Shown: positions 42,937 through 51,764, counted from the first letter of the stretch. The stretch: DNA of 64,000 bases from XN24 sp964462675 (GCA_964462675.1 CAYWYS010000011.1:1-64000), one strand, 5' to 3'. Translations and numbers: made by a program. Notes: generated by a model from the letters alone, not told the origin.

Positions 42937-43644
42937 TTGTCGCACCCTTTCGCCGCGCGCGCGTCTTTTTTCGAGTCCCCGTTGCCGACACTGCTGCATA
43001 TCGACTCCAGCCCGATGCTGGAAACCAGCGTCACGCGTCGCCTGACCATTCATTTCGTCAGGCGCTGGCGGGATCTCGTGCCCGGGGGCACCGTGATTCA
43101 CCGCGATCTCGGCACCGCACCGCCGCCGCACCCCGACGCATTGACGCTGGAAGCCGCGGCGCTGCCGGCCGGCGCGCGCAACGCCCGGCAGCGGGCCGCC
43201 GCCGCCCTTGCCGACGTGCTCCTGGAGGAGCTGGAGGCCGCGGACGTCGTACTTATCGGCGCGCCGATGTACAACTTCTCGGTCACGTCCGGCCTGAAGG
43301 CCTGGTTCGACCTCGTCAGCCGACCCGGCCGGACCTTCCGCTACGGGCCGAACGGCCACGAGGGACTGCTCCGGGACAAGGCGATCGTTGCCGTGACGGC
43401 GCGCGGCGGGTACTACGAGGCATCGCCCGGCAGCTCAGGCGCCGAGGATCTCCAGGAAGCGCTGATTCGCAGCTTCTTCCGCTTCATGGGCCTGGAGGAG
43501 GTCCGCTTCGTCCACGCCGAGGGCCAGGGCATCGACCCCGGCACGGCGTTGACGCATGAACAGCAGGCACGCGCCGCGATCGACCGGATGCTGGAAGGCC
43601 TGCAGCCGCTGCCGGACACGGCTACGACCTCGGCCGCGAGCTGA
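42937..43644 (+). CDS. FMN-dependent NADH-azoreductase (AzoR family)
   Basis: 235-aa flavodoxin-like quinone/azo reductase. LLHIDSSPMLETSVTRRLT is the FMN phosphate-binding N-terminus. IGAPMYNFSVTSGLKAWFDL and RPGRTFRYGPNGHEGLL are the AzoR flavin and active-site loops, and AVTARGGYYE is the third. TTG 42937 is used because GGAAGG lies about ten bases upstream, but this gives about 15 extra residues before the first strand; a start near LPTLLHIDSS is possible. Likely role is detoxification of quinones. Confidence 0.87.
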   Translation: MSHPFAARASFFESPLPTLLHIDSSPMLETSVTRRLTIHFVRRWRDLVPGGTVIHRDLGTAPPPHPDALTLEAAALPAGARNARQRAAAALADVLLEELEAADVVLIGAPMYNFSVTSGLKAWFDLVSRPGRTFRYGPNGHEGLLRDKAIVAVTARGGYYEASPGSSGAEDLQEALIRSFFRFMGLEEVRFVHAEGQGIDPGTALTHEQQARAAIDRMLEGLQPLPDTATTSAAS

Positions 43645-43663
43645 GCGCGGCCGGGACGCCGGT

Positions 43664-44224
43664 CTACCAGTAGCGGACCCGGCCGGTGTCGACGTGCACG
43701 AAATTGGAGTCCGGGTAATAGCCGACGCCGCCGACCTGGAGTTTCAGCGCCGCCTCGCGCAACTTCCGGGTCTCGACCCCGCGCAGGCGCACGTCCATGG
43801 CGCGTCCCTCCATGTGCAGGCTGCGCTGCGCCACGCCGTTGCTGTTCGAGCGGAGCATCTCGTTGGTCTGCGGGGAGCGGTAGGCGGAAATGATCTCGTA
43901 GGTGCCGCGGCCGCCGGTCATGTCCTGCAGCTGGTGCAGGGTATCGAGCAACAGCGGGTCGATGGGGTGCGCCTCGCCACTGCGGAAGTCGCGCAGGAAG
44001 CGATTGATCGACTCGAGCGCGTCGGGGAGGTGCCTGCCGCGCTCGGCATAGGTGATCTTCAGCCGCTCACCGGTGTGCGTATGATAAAAGCTCAGCGCCC
44101 GCGGCCGGTCGGCCAGTGCGAGCTGCGGTGCCAGCAGCAGCGCGCCGGCGCTCGCGCCGGCAAAGATGAAGCGGCGCCGTTCCCGGCCGCGGCCTGACAA
44201 TTGTTCGTCACACAGGTGGCACAT
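43664..44224 (-). CDS. DUF882 murein endopeptidase, MepK (YcbK)-like
   Basis: 186-aa M15-type zinc peptidase with a twin-arginine-like signal (RERRRFIFAGASAGALLLAP). Zinc-site residues are visible: His and Asp in RSLHMEGRAMDVRL and the late His in NFVHVDTGRVRYW; SAYRSPQTNEMLR is the upstream loop. E. coli MepK cleaves the 3-3 cross-links made by L,D-transpeptidases, and here the gene lies head to head with such an enzyme. ATG 44224 abuts the ATG of the partner (CAT|ATG). GGAGAG lies about 8 bases upstream on the minus strand. Confidence 0.87.
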   Translation of the reverse strand: MCHLCDEQLSGRGRERRRFIFAGASAGALLLAPQLALADRPRALSFYHTHTGERLKITYAERGRHLPDALESINRFLRDFRSGEAHPIDPLLLDTLHQLQDMTGGRGTYEIISAYRSPQTNEMLRSNSNGVAQRSLHMEGRAMDVRLRGVETRKLREAALKLQVGGVGYYPDSNFVHVDTGRVRYW

Positions 44225-45982
44225 ATGCGCTCTCCGTTACCGGCTCCGGTTACTCTGGCCGGCATCATCAAACTTCGCATGACCGTACTCATTGCGCTGC
44301 TCGCGTTGATAGTCGCGGCAGGCCCCGCGGCGGCGGAGACGTCTGCCGAGCGACTGCAACTGCGGCTCGGGGCACTCGCCGAGGATCCGCGGGTGGCCGG
44401 CCTGCCGGTGACCGACCCCTGGCTCCTCGCCCGCTTCTATGAGCGCCGGGAGTTTAAACCGGCCTGGGGCAGATCCGCAAAACTCGAGCAGCTGCTCGAG
44501 GCGACCAGTGGCAGTGTCCGTCACGGGCTCAAGCCGGAGGACTACCATCATTCCGCGCTCGCGGAGCTGGTGGCCAGCCTGAGGCAGGCGCCCACGCCGG
44601 CGCTGGCCGCGGAGACCGAACTGCTCGCGACCGACGCATTGGTCCGGCTGGCTTTCCATCTTCGTTTCGGCAAGGTCAATCCTCGTAAAATCGACTCGTC
44701 ATGGAACATCGAGCGGGCGCTCGGCGCCGCGAACCCGGTCACAGCTTTGCAAGCCCTCGCGCACGCCGACGACCTCGTGGCCGCGCTTGACGAGCTGGCG
44801 CCCGAAGGCGAGTACTACGCGGCCCTGAAGGCTGCGCTGGCCGCGCACCGGGACATCGCCGCCCGCGGCGGCTGGCCTGTCATCGAGGACGGCGAGACGC
44901 TGCGGGTCGGCATGCGCGCCGGACGCATCCCGCCGCTACGCGGCCTGCTGGCGATAACCGGCGACCTGGCGGCAGATTCCGTCGCCGAGGACCCGGAGCT
45001 GTTCGACGTACCGCTCGAGGCTGCCGTGATGCGTTTCCAGGCCCGCCATGGCCTGGATGCGGACGGGGCCGTCGGCCGGCAGACGCTCGCGGCGCTGAAC
45101 ATGCCGGTCGAGGCGCGCATCGACCAGATTCGCGTCAACCTGGAGCGCGTGCGCTGGGTATTCCACAACCTCGAGGACCGCTTCCTGCTGGTCAACATCG
45201 CGCGCTTCAGGGTGCTGCTGATCGAAGACCGACGCATCACCTGGAGCACACGGGCGGTGGTCGGGCGGCCGTTCCGGCAGACGCCGGTGTTCAAGGCGCG
45301 GATGACCTACCTGGAGTTCAATCCCACCTGGACGGTGCCGCCGACGATCCTGCGCGAGGACCTGCTGCCCGAGATTCGCAGCGACGCGACCACCCTGCAA
45401 CGCAAGAACATGGTCGTGCTCGATCACCAGGGCCGACGCATCGATCCGGCGGAGATCGACTGGGCGAGCGTCTCTGCGCGCAGCTTTCCCTACATGATCC
45501 GCCAGCAGCCAGGCCCGGACAATGCGCTCGGCCGGGTCAAGTTCATGTTCCCGAACCCCTACCATGTTTACATGCACGACACCCCGGCGCGCCAGCTGTT
45601 CGCGCGCGCCGAGCGCGCCTTCAGTTCCGGCTGCATCCGGCTCGAGCAGCCCTTCGAGCTGGTGCGCATCCTGCTGGCCGGCAGCGAGTGGGACGATGCG
45701 GCGATCGAGCGCGTGCTCGCCAGCGGGCGTACCCGCGTCGTGAACCTGCCGCAGCCGATCCCGGTGCTGGTGCTGTACGGCACGGTCGTGCCCGAGGGCG
45801 ACCAGGTCCATTTCGCCGCGGACGTCTACCGTCGCGACAAGGCCCTGCTCGCCGCGCTGGACGCGCCGTTCGAATTCATTCCGCCGGCGGGCTACGAGGA
45901 ATTGCTGCAGCAATCGCCTGCCGACGAGGGCGGCAACGCTTCGTCCGGAATGGTCTATATTTCCGGGTCTGGCCCGGATTGA
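44225..45982 (+). CDS. L,D-transpeptidase, LdtD (YcbB)-like
   Basis: 585 aa. Signal peptide (VLIALLALIVAAGPAAAE), an N-terminal scaffold domain, a peptidoglycan-binding domain (AVMRFQARHGLDADGAVGRQ) and a C-terminal YkuD catalytic domain. The active site is HDTPARQLF and then FSSGCIRLEQPFEL with catalytic Cys. It forms 3-3 cross-links in peptidoglycan. ATG 44225 has AGGTGG upstream; ATG 44279 would give a shorter signal peptide but has no visible ribosome site. The neighbour is the matching endopeptidase, as in E. coli ycbB-ycbK. Confidence 0.9.
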   Translation: MRSPLPAPVTLAGIIKLRMTVLIALLALIVAAGPAAAETSAERLQLRLGALAEDPRVAGLPVTDPWLLARFYERREFKPAWGRSAKLEQLLEATSGSVRHGLKPEDYHHSALAELVASLRQAPTPALAAETELLATDALVRLAFHLRFGKVNPRKIDSSWNIERALGAANPVTALQALAHADDLVAALDELAPEGEYYAALKAALAAHRDIAARGGWPVIEDGETLRVGMRAGRIPPLRGLLAITGDLAADSVAEDPELFDVPLEAAVMRFQARHGLDADGAVGRQTLAALNMPVEARIDQIRVNLERVRWVFHNLEDRFLLVNIARFRVLLIEDRRITWSTRAVVGRPFRQTPVFKARMTYLEFNPTWTVPPTILREDLLPEIRSDATTLQRKNMVVLDHQGRRIDPAEIDWASVSARSFPYMIRQQPGPDNALGRVKFMFPNPYHVYMHDTPARQLFARAERAFSSGCIRLEQPFELVRILLAGSEWDDAAIERVLASGRTRVVNLPQPIPVLVLYGTVVPEGDQVHFAADVYRRDKALLAALDAPFEFIPPAGYEELLQQSPADEGGNASSGMVYISGSGPD

Positions 45983-46022
45983 CAGCCCCTGACGATGCCG
46001 CAGATCTCCTTCACCGCCAACT

Positions 46023-46190
46023 TGCGCCTACCGCCTTGTCTACTGTCACGTCCCGGACATCGACGCGACGGGCGAATGCCTCGCGATGGGCTGCGCGACC
46101 GGCAGATTGTGGCTGTCAGAGAACGGCGGCGGGCGTTGGCAAGCCCTGCAGCTGCACCTGCCGCCAGTCTACGCCGTGCGGTTTGCCTGA
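46023..46190 (+). pseudogene. C-terminal remnant of a BNR-repeat (sialidase-like) protein
   Basis: In the 245 bases between ldtD and the ABC ATPase, one frame encodes YRLVYCHVPDID, GECLAMGCATGRLWLSENGG, then GRWQALQLHLPPVYAVRFA and a stop. The LWxSENGGxxW unit followed by LPPVYAVRF is the closing pattern of WD40/BNR-repeat glycosyl-hydrolase-like proteins, which are normally hundreds of residues long. No start codon or upstream repeats are present, so this is a stub of about 55 codons left by a deletion. Confidence 0.65.
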
Positions 46191-46228
46191 TCAAATCCTC
46201 TTAGCGTCCCGGCAGCCCGGCCGCTAGA

Positions 46229-47161
46229 ATGCCGCCGGTGCAGCCGATCATCTCCATCTCGCAACTGGCCAAGACCTACGCGTCCGGTCTTACAGCGCTG
46301 AAGAGTGTAGACCTCGAAATCCGGCGCGGCGAGATTTTCGCGCTGCTCGGCCCGAACGGCGCCGGCAAGACCACACTGATCAGCATCCTGTGCGGGCTCG
46401 TCGTGCCGAGCGCAGGCACGGCGTCCGTCGACGGCCACGACATCGTCCGCGACTACCGCGCGGCCCGCGCGGTCATCGGGCTGGTGCCGCAGGAACTGCA
46501 CACCGACATGTTCGAAACCGTGTGGGACACGACCTGTTTCAGCCGCGGACTGTTCGGCCTGCCCCGCAGCGCGGCGCATATCGAGAGAGTGCTGCGCGAC
46601 CTGTCGCTGTGGGACAAGCGGCACGAGAAAATCATGACCCTGTCCGGCGGCATGAAGCGCCGCGTGCTGATCGCCAAGGCGCTGGCGCACCAGCCGCGCG
46701 TGCTGTTCCTCGACGAGCCAACGGCCGGCGTGGACGTCGAGCTGCGACGCGACATGTGGTCCCTGATGCGCCGGCTGCGCGATGACGGCGTCACCATCAT
46801 CCTCACCACCCACTATATTGCCGAGGCCGAGGAGATGGCCGACCGGGTCGGCGTGATCCACAAGGGCGCGCTGATCGTCGTCGATACCACGGCGGCGCTG
46901 ATGCGCAAGCTCGGCAAGAAGCAGCTGACGCTGCATCTGCAGGAAGCGCTCACTGAAGTTCCTGCCGAGCTACGGCAGTGGGAGCTCGAGCTGCTCGACG
47001 ACGGGACCCAGCTGCGGCTGATCTTCCAGGCCGGCGAGGAACAGTCCCGCATCCCGGCGCTGCTCAAGCGCATCGGCGAGCTCGGCATCGAATTTCGCGA
47101 CCTCAACACGCGGCAAAGCTCGCTGGAGGAGATCTTCGTGGACCTGGTGAACGAGCAATGA
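46229..47161 (+). CDS. ABC exporter ATP-binding protein, YadG-like
   Basis: 310-aa ATPase: Walker A LLGPNGAGKTTLI, Q-loop LVPQELHTDMFETVW, signature LSGGMKRRVLIAKAL, Walker B VLFLDEPTAGVD, H-loop LTTHY. The order and the C-terminal extension of about 80 residues match YadG and other ABC-2-type exporters. The permease gene overlaps its stop. Substrate unknown; multidrug, lipid or polysaccharide precursors are all possible. A second start at GTG 46238 is possible. Confidence 0.9.
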   Translation: MPPVQPIISISQLAKTYASGLTALKSVDLEIRRGEIFALLGPNGAGKTTLISILCGLVVPSAGTASVDGHDIVRDYRAARAVIGLVPQELHTDMFETVWDTTCFSRGLFGLPRSAAHIERVLRDLSLWDKRHEKIMTLSGGMKRRVLIAKALAHQPRVLFLDEPTAGVDVELRRDMWSLMRRLRDDGVTIILTTHYIAEAEEMADRVGVIHKGALIVVDTTAALMRKLGKKQLTLHLQEALTEVPAELRQWELELLDDGTQLRLIFQAGEEQSRIPALLKRIGELGIEFRDLNTRQSSLEEIFVDLVNEQ

Positions 47162-47937
47162 CGGGGCGGATGGGCGTCAACCTGCGGGGCATGCGCACCA
47201 TCTACCTGTTCGAGATGGCGCGCTTCCGGCGCACCCTCTGGCAGAGCCTGGCCACGCCGGTGATCACCACGGCGCTGTACTTCGTGGTATTCGGCTCGGC
47301 CATCGGCGGGCGCATCGGCGATATCGACGGCGTCAGCTACGGCGCCTTCATCGTGCCGGGACTGATCATGCTGACGGTGTTCACCGAGAGCCTGAGCAAC
47401 GCCGCTTTCGGCATCTACATGCCGAAGTTCACCGGCACCAGCTACGAGTTGCTGTCGGCGCCGATCTCACCGCTGGAGACGGTGCTCGCATTCGTCGGCG
47501 CCGCCGCGACCAAGTCTGTAATTCTCGGGCTGGTGATTCTCGCCACCGCCAGCGCCTTCGTGCCGCTGGAAGTGCAGCATCCCTTGTGGATGGTGTTCTA
47601 CCTGGTGCTGGTGGCGCTGGCCTTCAGCCTCGCGGGGTTCATCACCGGGCTGCTGGCGCAGGGCTTCGAGGCGCTGCAGTTCGTGCCGATGCTGGTGATC
47701 ACCCCGCTGAGCTTTCTCGGCGGTGCGTTCTACTCGATCCGGATGTTGCCGGAGACTTTCCAGGCGATCAGCCTGTTCAACCCGATCGTCTACGTGATCA
47801 GCGGCTTCCGCTGGAGCTTCTACGGCACCGGCGACGTGGACATCGCCATCAGCGTCGCGGCGCTGGCGGCCTTCCTGGCCGCCAGCTTCGCCGTGGTGTG
47901 GTGGATTTTCCGCAGCGGGTATCGGCTCAAGAGCTGA
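47158..47937 (+). CDS. ABC-2 type permease, YadH-like
   Basis: 259-aa permease with six hydrophobic segments. Landmarks shared with YadH: TPVITTALYFVVFGSAIGGR, ISPLETVLAFVGAAATKSV, ITPLSFLGGAFYSIRMLPET and LFNPIVYVISGFRWSFYG. Start ATG 47158 overlaps the ATPase stop. A long hairpin follows the gene and faces the convergent katG. Confidence 0.92.
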   Translation: MTGRMGVNLRGMRTIYLFEMARFRRTLWQSLATPVITTALYFVVFGSAIGGRIGDIDGVSYGAFIVPGLIMLTVFTESLSNAAFGIYMPKFTGTSYELLSAPISPLETVLAFVGAAATKSVILGLVILATASAFVPLEVQHPLWMVFYLVLVALAFSLAGFITGLLAQGFEALQFVPMLVITPLSFLGGAFYSIRMLPETFQAISLFNPIVYVISGFRWSFYGTGDVDIAISVAALAAFLAASFAVVWWIFRSGYRLKS

Positions 47938-47950
47938 GCCGGGTCGCGGT

Positions 47951-47999
47951 CAGGGCAACAGGCCGTGGCCCGCATCCAGCCGGCCTGCTCGTTGCCCTG
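47951..47999. terminator. Long bidirectional hairpin between convergent genes
   Basis: CAGGGCAAC (47951-47959) plus AGGCCG pair with CGGCCT (47981-47986) plus GTTGCCCTG (47991-47999), giving a 15-bp stem with a four-base bulge. It lies between the stops of the ABC permease and katG, where a shared terminator is expected. The + strand copy is followed by TTCGTCCTTGT, a weak T-rich run. Confidence 0.65.
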
Positions 48000-48016
48000 T
48001 TCGTCCTTGTAATTAC

Positions 48017-50176
48017 TTACACGAGGTCAAAGCGATCCGCGTTCATGACCTTGGTCCACGCGGCAACAAAATCGTTGACGAACTTCTGCTGGTTGTCATC
48101 CTGCGCATAGACTTCGGCATAGGCACGCAGGATCGAGTTGGAGCCGAACACGAGATCCACCCGGGTCGCGGTCCACTTGACCTTGCCTGTCTTGCGGTCA
48201 CGGAGCTCATACAGGTTCTTGCCGGCCGGCTTCCACGTGTTGGCCATATCCGTGAGGTTGACGAAGAAGTCGTTCGTCAGCGCGCCCTCGCGATCGGTGA
48301 ACACCCCGTGCCTGGTGCCACCATGGTTGGTGCCCAGCACGCGCATGCCGCCGACCAGTACTGTCATCTCGTGGGCCGTCAGGCCCATCAGCTGGGTGCG
48401 GTCCAGCAGCAACTCTTCGGCACTGACGACATAGTCCTTCTTGAGCCAGTTGCGATAGCCGTCGTGGATCGGTTCCAGCACGTCAAAGGACTCTGCATCC
48501 GTCATCTCGTCGGTCGCGTCACCGCGGCCCGGCGCAAACGGCACGCTGATGTCAAAGCCGGCCGCCTTGGCTGCTTTTTCGACGCCGACGTTGCCGGCAA
48601 GCACGATGACATCGGCCACGCTGGCGCCGGTGTCAGCCGCAATCTTTTCCAGCACAGCTAGAACCCTGGCGAGGCGCTTTGGCTCGTTGCCTTCCCAGTC
48701 CTTTTGCGGGGCGAGCCGGATGCGCGCGCCGTTCGCGCCGCCGCGCATGTCCGAACCGCGGAAGGTCCGTGCGCTGTCCCACGCCGTCGTGACCATGTCG
48801 CTGACGGTCAGTCCGCTGGCCGCGATCTTCGCTTTCACGGCTGCAACATCATAGCCAGTGCGGCCTGCCGGCACCGGGTCCTGCCAGATCAGGTCTTCCC
48901 GCGGTACCTCCGGACCGATGTAGCGGGCCTTCGGACCCATGTCGCGGTGGGTCAGCTTGAACCACGCGCGGGCGAACACCTCCTCAAAGTACGCAGGGTC
49001 CTTGTGGAAGCGCTCGGAAATCTTCCGGTACTCCGGGTCCATTTTCATGGCCATATCGGCGTCGGTCATGATCGGGTTGTGCCGGATCGACGGATCCTCG
49101 ACATCGACGGGCCGGTCATCTTCCTTGATGTCGACAGGCTCCCACTGCCAGGCTCCGGCCGGGCTCTTCTTCAGTTCCCAGTCGTGATTCAGCAACATGT
49201 CGAAGTAGCCGTTGTCCCAGCGGGTCGGGTGGGTGGTCCACGCGCCCTCGAGGCCGCTGGTCACCGTGTCGCGACCGATACCCCGCCTGGTCTTGTTGTT
49301 CCAGCCAAGCCCCTGCTCCTCGACGTCGGCGGCCTCGGGAGCCGGGCCGAGCAGAGAGGCGTCGCCATTGCCGTGAGCCTTGCCCACGGTGTGGCCACCG
49401 GCGGTGAGCGCGACGGTTTCCTCGTCGTTCATGGCCATGCGCGCGAAGGTGTCACGCACGTCCCGCGCGGTCTTCAGCGGATCGGGCTTGCCGTCAACGC
49501 CTTCCGGGTTGACGTAGATGAGCCCCATCATCACGGCCGCCAGCGGGTTTTCCAGTTCCCGGTCGCCCGAGTACCGGCTGTCGGGGTTGTCGCTGGGCGC
49601 GAGCCATTCCTTCTCTGACCCCCAATAGGTGTCTTGTTCCGGGTGCCAGATATCCTCGCGGCCGAACCCGAAGCCGAAGGTCTTGAAGCCCATCGATTCG
49701 TAGGCGACATTGCCGGCGAGAATGATCAGGTCAGCCCAGCTGAGCTTGTTGCCGTACTTTTTCTTGATCGGCCAGAGCAGGCGGCGCGCCTTGTCCAGGT
49801 TCGCGTTATCCGGCCAGGAGTTCAGCGGCGCGAAGCGCTGGTTGCCCGTGCCGCCACCGCCGCGGCCGTCGGCCAGCCGATACGAGCCGGCGGCGTGCCA
49901 GGCCATGCGAATCATCAGGCCGCCATAGTGCCCCCAGTCCGCCGGCCACCAGTCCTGGCTGTCGGTCATCAGGGCATGCAGGTCCTGCTTCAGCGCGGCG
50001 ACGTCGAGCTTCTTGACCTCGGCACGATAGTTGAAGTCCTTCCCCATCGGGTTGGTCTTGGTATCGTGCTGGTGAAGAATGTCCAGGTTCAGGGCGTTCG
50101 GCCACCACGCCACATTCGACTTGCCAATCGCGGTCTGTCCGCCGTGCATGACCGGGCATTTTGCTTCGTTCGACAT
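48017..50176 (-). CDS. katG: Catalase-peroxidase KatG
   Basis: 719-aa haem enzyme that removes H2O2. Distal site Arg-Trp-His in LMIRMAWHAAGSYR (about residue 92); proximal His in LTAGGHTVGKAHG. The Tyr and Met of the Met-Tyr-Trp adduct fit MMGLIYVNPEG and WDNGYFDMLL. The C-terminal degenerate duplicate domain is present in full, so the length is normal. AAGGAG precedes ATG 50176. A palindromic AT-rich element upstream may bind a peroxide regulator. Confidence 0.97.
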   Translation of the reverse strand: MSNEAKCPVMHGGQTAIGKSNVAWWPNALNLDILHQHDTKTNPMGKDFNYRAEVKKLDVAALKQDLHALMTDSQDWWPADWGHYGGLMIRMAWHAAGSYRLADGRGGGGTGNQRFAPLNSWPDNANLDKARRLLWPIKKKYGNKLSWADLIILAGNVAYESMGFKTFGFGFGREDIWHPEQDTYWGSEKEWLAPSDNPDSRYSGDRELENPLAAVMMGLIYVNPEGVDGKPDPLKTARDVRDTFARMAMNDEETVALTAGGHTVGKAHGNGDASLLGPAPEAADVEEQGLGWNNKTRRGIGRDTVTSGLEGAWTTHPTRWDNGYFDMLLNHDWELKKSPAGAWQWEPVDIKEDDRPVDVEDPSIRHNPIMTDADMAMKMDPEYRKISERFHKDPAYFEEVFARAWFKLTHRDMGPKARYIGPEVPREDLIWQDPVPAGRTGYDVAAVKAKIAASGLTVSDMVTTAWDSARTFRGSDMRGGANGARIRLAPQKDWEGNEPKRLARVLAVLEKIAADTGASVADVIVLAGNVGVEKAAKAAGFDISVPFAPGRGDATDEMTDAESFDVLEPIHDGYRNWLKKDYVVSAEELLLDRTQLMGLTAHEMTVLVGGMRVLGTNHGGTRHGVFTDREGALTNDFFVNLTDMANTWKPAGKNLYELRDRKTGKVKWTATRVDLVFGSNSILRAYAEVYAQDDNQQKFVNDFVAAWTKVMNADRFDLV

Positions 50177-50208
50177 GGGCTGCTCCTTCTCCGATTAATG
50201 CCGATAGA

Positions 50209-50226
50209 GTATTTCGATTGAAATAC
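50209..50226. promoter_or_regulatory. Palindromic element upstream of katG
   Basis: GTATTTC-GATT-GAAATAC is a perfect 7-4-7 inverted repeat 33-50 bases upstream of the katG start, in an AT-rich patch. A second pair, CCGATT (50191) and AATCGG (50234), flanks it. It may be an operator for an OxyR- or Fur/PerR-type regulator; it does not fully match the OxyR consensus. Confidence 0.45.
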
Positions 50227-50340
50227 ACAGTCCAATCGGTTTTTACTATGAGCCCGATAGCAAGGACGGATTGGCACCCGATGCTGTGCCGGGCCGCATG
50301 ATCCCGGGCGATTTCCGCTGGCGCCTCTGCGGCGCCGGGA

Positions 50341-50616
50341 TCAGGGCTTGAGCCAGGCGCGTTGTCGCGTCCGCGCGGAGAACCATAAAAGGAAGGCGCC
50401 GATCGCGAAGATCATTGCCGGGAACGGCACGGCCTCGGCAGCGCCGAGCGCCTCGATCGGCTTCATGACAGCGAAGACGTAGCCGAACTGGACGATGACC
50501 GCGACCAGCGAGATGCCGCGGTCGCTTGCACGTCCGGTCTCCCCTCAGCCAAGGTCCTTCCACCCGATCGTCGCGCGAGCCGCGCAGCTGCCGGCAAATC
50601 CGATCGCTACCTTCAT
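50341..50616 (-). pseudogene. Small membrane ORF interrupted by an in-frame TGA
   Basis: An ATG overlapping the stop of the VOC gene (ATGA) opens a 91-codon frame: MKVAIGFAGSCAARATIGWK, then a TGA at codon 24 (50545-50547), then ISLVAVIVQFGYVFAVMKPI and FPAMIFAIGAFLLWFSARTR before the final stop at 50341. Two hydrophobic helices are clear in the second part. It is either a gene inactivated by a nonsense mutation or a downstream gene with an unrecognised start. The ATGA overlap suggests it was co-translated with the VOC gene. Confidence 0.5.
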
Positions 50617-51074
50617 GCCCCTTCTGCCTTGCCGGGGTTGAAATCCGCAACATGCGTGGCAAAAGTCCAGTGATAGCCGTCCGGGCACTTGAACACCGCG
50701 ATGCGGTCGCCCCAGAACTGATCCGCAGGCGGCTGCAGCATCCGGGCACCGGCCGCGGCGGCGCGGCTGGCCAGCGCATCGACGTCCGGCACGTAGATGT
50801 AGAAGGTGTGGCTGTCCGGCGCGGCGCTGGTAGCCGGCGAGCGCATGTCGCCGCCGGGCTGATCCGGCGCAAACATGATCGCGACATCGCCGAGCCGCAT
50901 GCCCGCATGCTGGATGCGGCCCTGGTCGTCCTTCATAGTCTCGCCGGTCGACTCGAAACCGAACGCCGCCCGGTAGAACTCGAGACTGGCGGCCGGGTCG
51001 CACACCGTCATGTAGAGCGAAAGTTGCGGCCAGCCGACTGGGCCGCCGAAACTGCTGACGCGCGGCCTGGTCAT
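50613..51074 (-). CDS. VOC (glyoxalase/bleomycin-resistance) family protein
   Basis: 153-aa two-unit beta-alpha-beta-beta-beta protein: LSLYMTVCDPAASLEFYRAA, FGFESTGETM, DVAIMFAPDQPGGD, then HTFYIYVPDVDALASRAAAA and VFKCPDGYHWTFATH. The family includes metal-dependent lyases, dioxygenases and antibiotic-binding proteins; no specific substrate can be named. GGAGGT lies upstream of ATG 51074. Closest in style to PhnB-like proteins. Confidence 0.88.
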   Translation of the reverse strand: MTRPRVSSFGGPVGWPQLSLYMTVCDPAASLEFYRAAFGFESTGETMKDDQGRIQHAGMRLGDVAIMFAPDQPGGDMRSPATSAAPDSHTFYIYVPDVDALASRAAAAGARMLQPPADQFWGDRIAVFKCPDGYHWTFATHVADFNPGKAEGA

Positions 51075-51155
51075 GCTGCACCTCCGGATCCTGGCGAGAA
51101 CCGAAGCATAGACACCCCGTGCCGCGCCTGCCACCCGCCCGAAGCCGGGCGCTGC

Positions 51156-51764
51156 TCAGAGCGCGAAGTACTCCTTGATACCCGCCAGCACATTTGCGGC
51201 AGCGACCGACGACAACAACAGGCCCATGACCCGGCTGATGATGCTCGCGCCGCTGTCGCCAATCAGGCGATGGACCCGGCTCGCCACCAGCATCAACAGC
51301 ATGGCCACGAGCAGCACGGACAGCATGACCATGGCGGTCTGCGCCTGCTGCCAGACATTGAAGCGGCTGTTGTCGGTCAGCAGCACCGCCGCCAGCATTG
51401 CGCCCGGACTTGCGATCGACGGCACGGCCAACGGGAAGATCGCGGTTTCGCGCCCGCACTTCGCCAGCTTCACTTCTTCCTCCGGCTTGCTCTCGCCGAA
51501 GATCATCGTGAGCGCAAACAGGAACAGCACGATGCCCCCCGCAACCTGGAAGGCGGACAGCGGGATGTCGATCGCCGTGAGGATGAGTTCCCCGGCAATG
51601 ACGAAGAACAACAGGATCAAGGCGGAAACCACGGCGGCGTGCACGGCGATCTTGCGCTTGGCGGGCTCATCGTACTGGCTCGTGACAGCGATGAATACCG
51701 GGATCGTGCCGATCGGATCGATCACGGCAAAGAAAAACACGAAGGTTGCGAACAGTTCGCTCAT
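51156..51764 (-). CDS. MarC family membrane protein
   Basis: 202-aa integral membrane protein with six helices: FATFVFFFAVIDPIGTIPVF, ALILLFFVIAGELILTAI, FQVAGGIVLFLFALTMIFG and FPLAVPSIASPGAMLAAVLL. The conserved DP and the second-half SIASPGA motif mark the MarC family, of unknown transport function. No Shine-Dalgarno sequence is seen before ATG 51764; a short upstream ORF overlaps the start. Confidence 0.9.
   Translation of the reverse strand: MSELFATFVFFFAVIDPIGTIPVFIAVTSQYDEPAKRKIAVHAAVVSALILLFFVIAGELILTAIDIPLSAFQVAGGIVLFLFALTMIFGESKPEEEVKLAKCGRETAIFPLAVPSIASPGAMLAAVLLTDNSRFNVWQQAQTAMVMLSVLLVAMLLMLVASRVHRLIGDSGASIISRVMGLLLSSVAAANVLAGIKEYFAL

Noticed and set aside
50545..50547. TGA as a selenocysteine codon in the membrane ORF
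   Set aside because: No SECIS-like hairpin is evident after it, the context is not a known selenoprotein family and there is no catalytic-Cys-like position.
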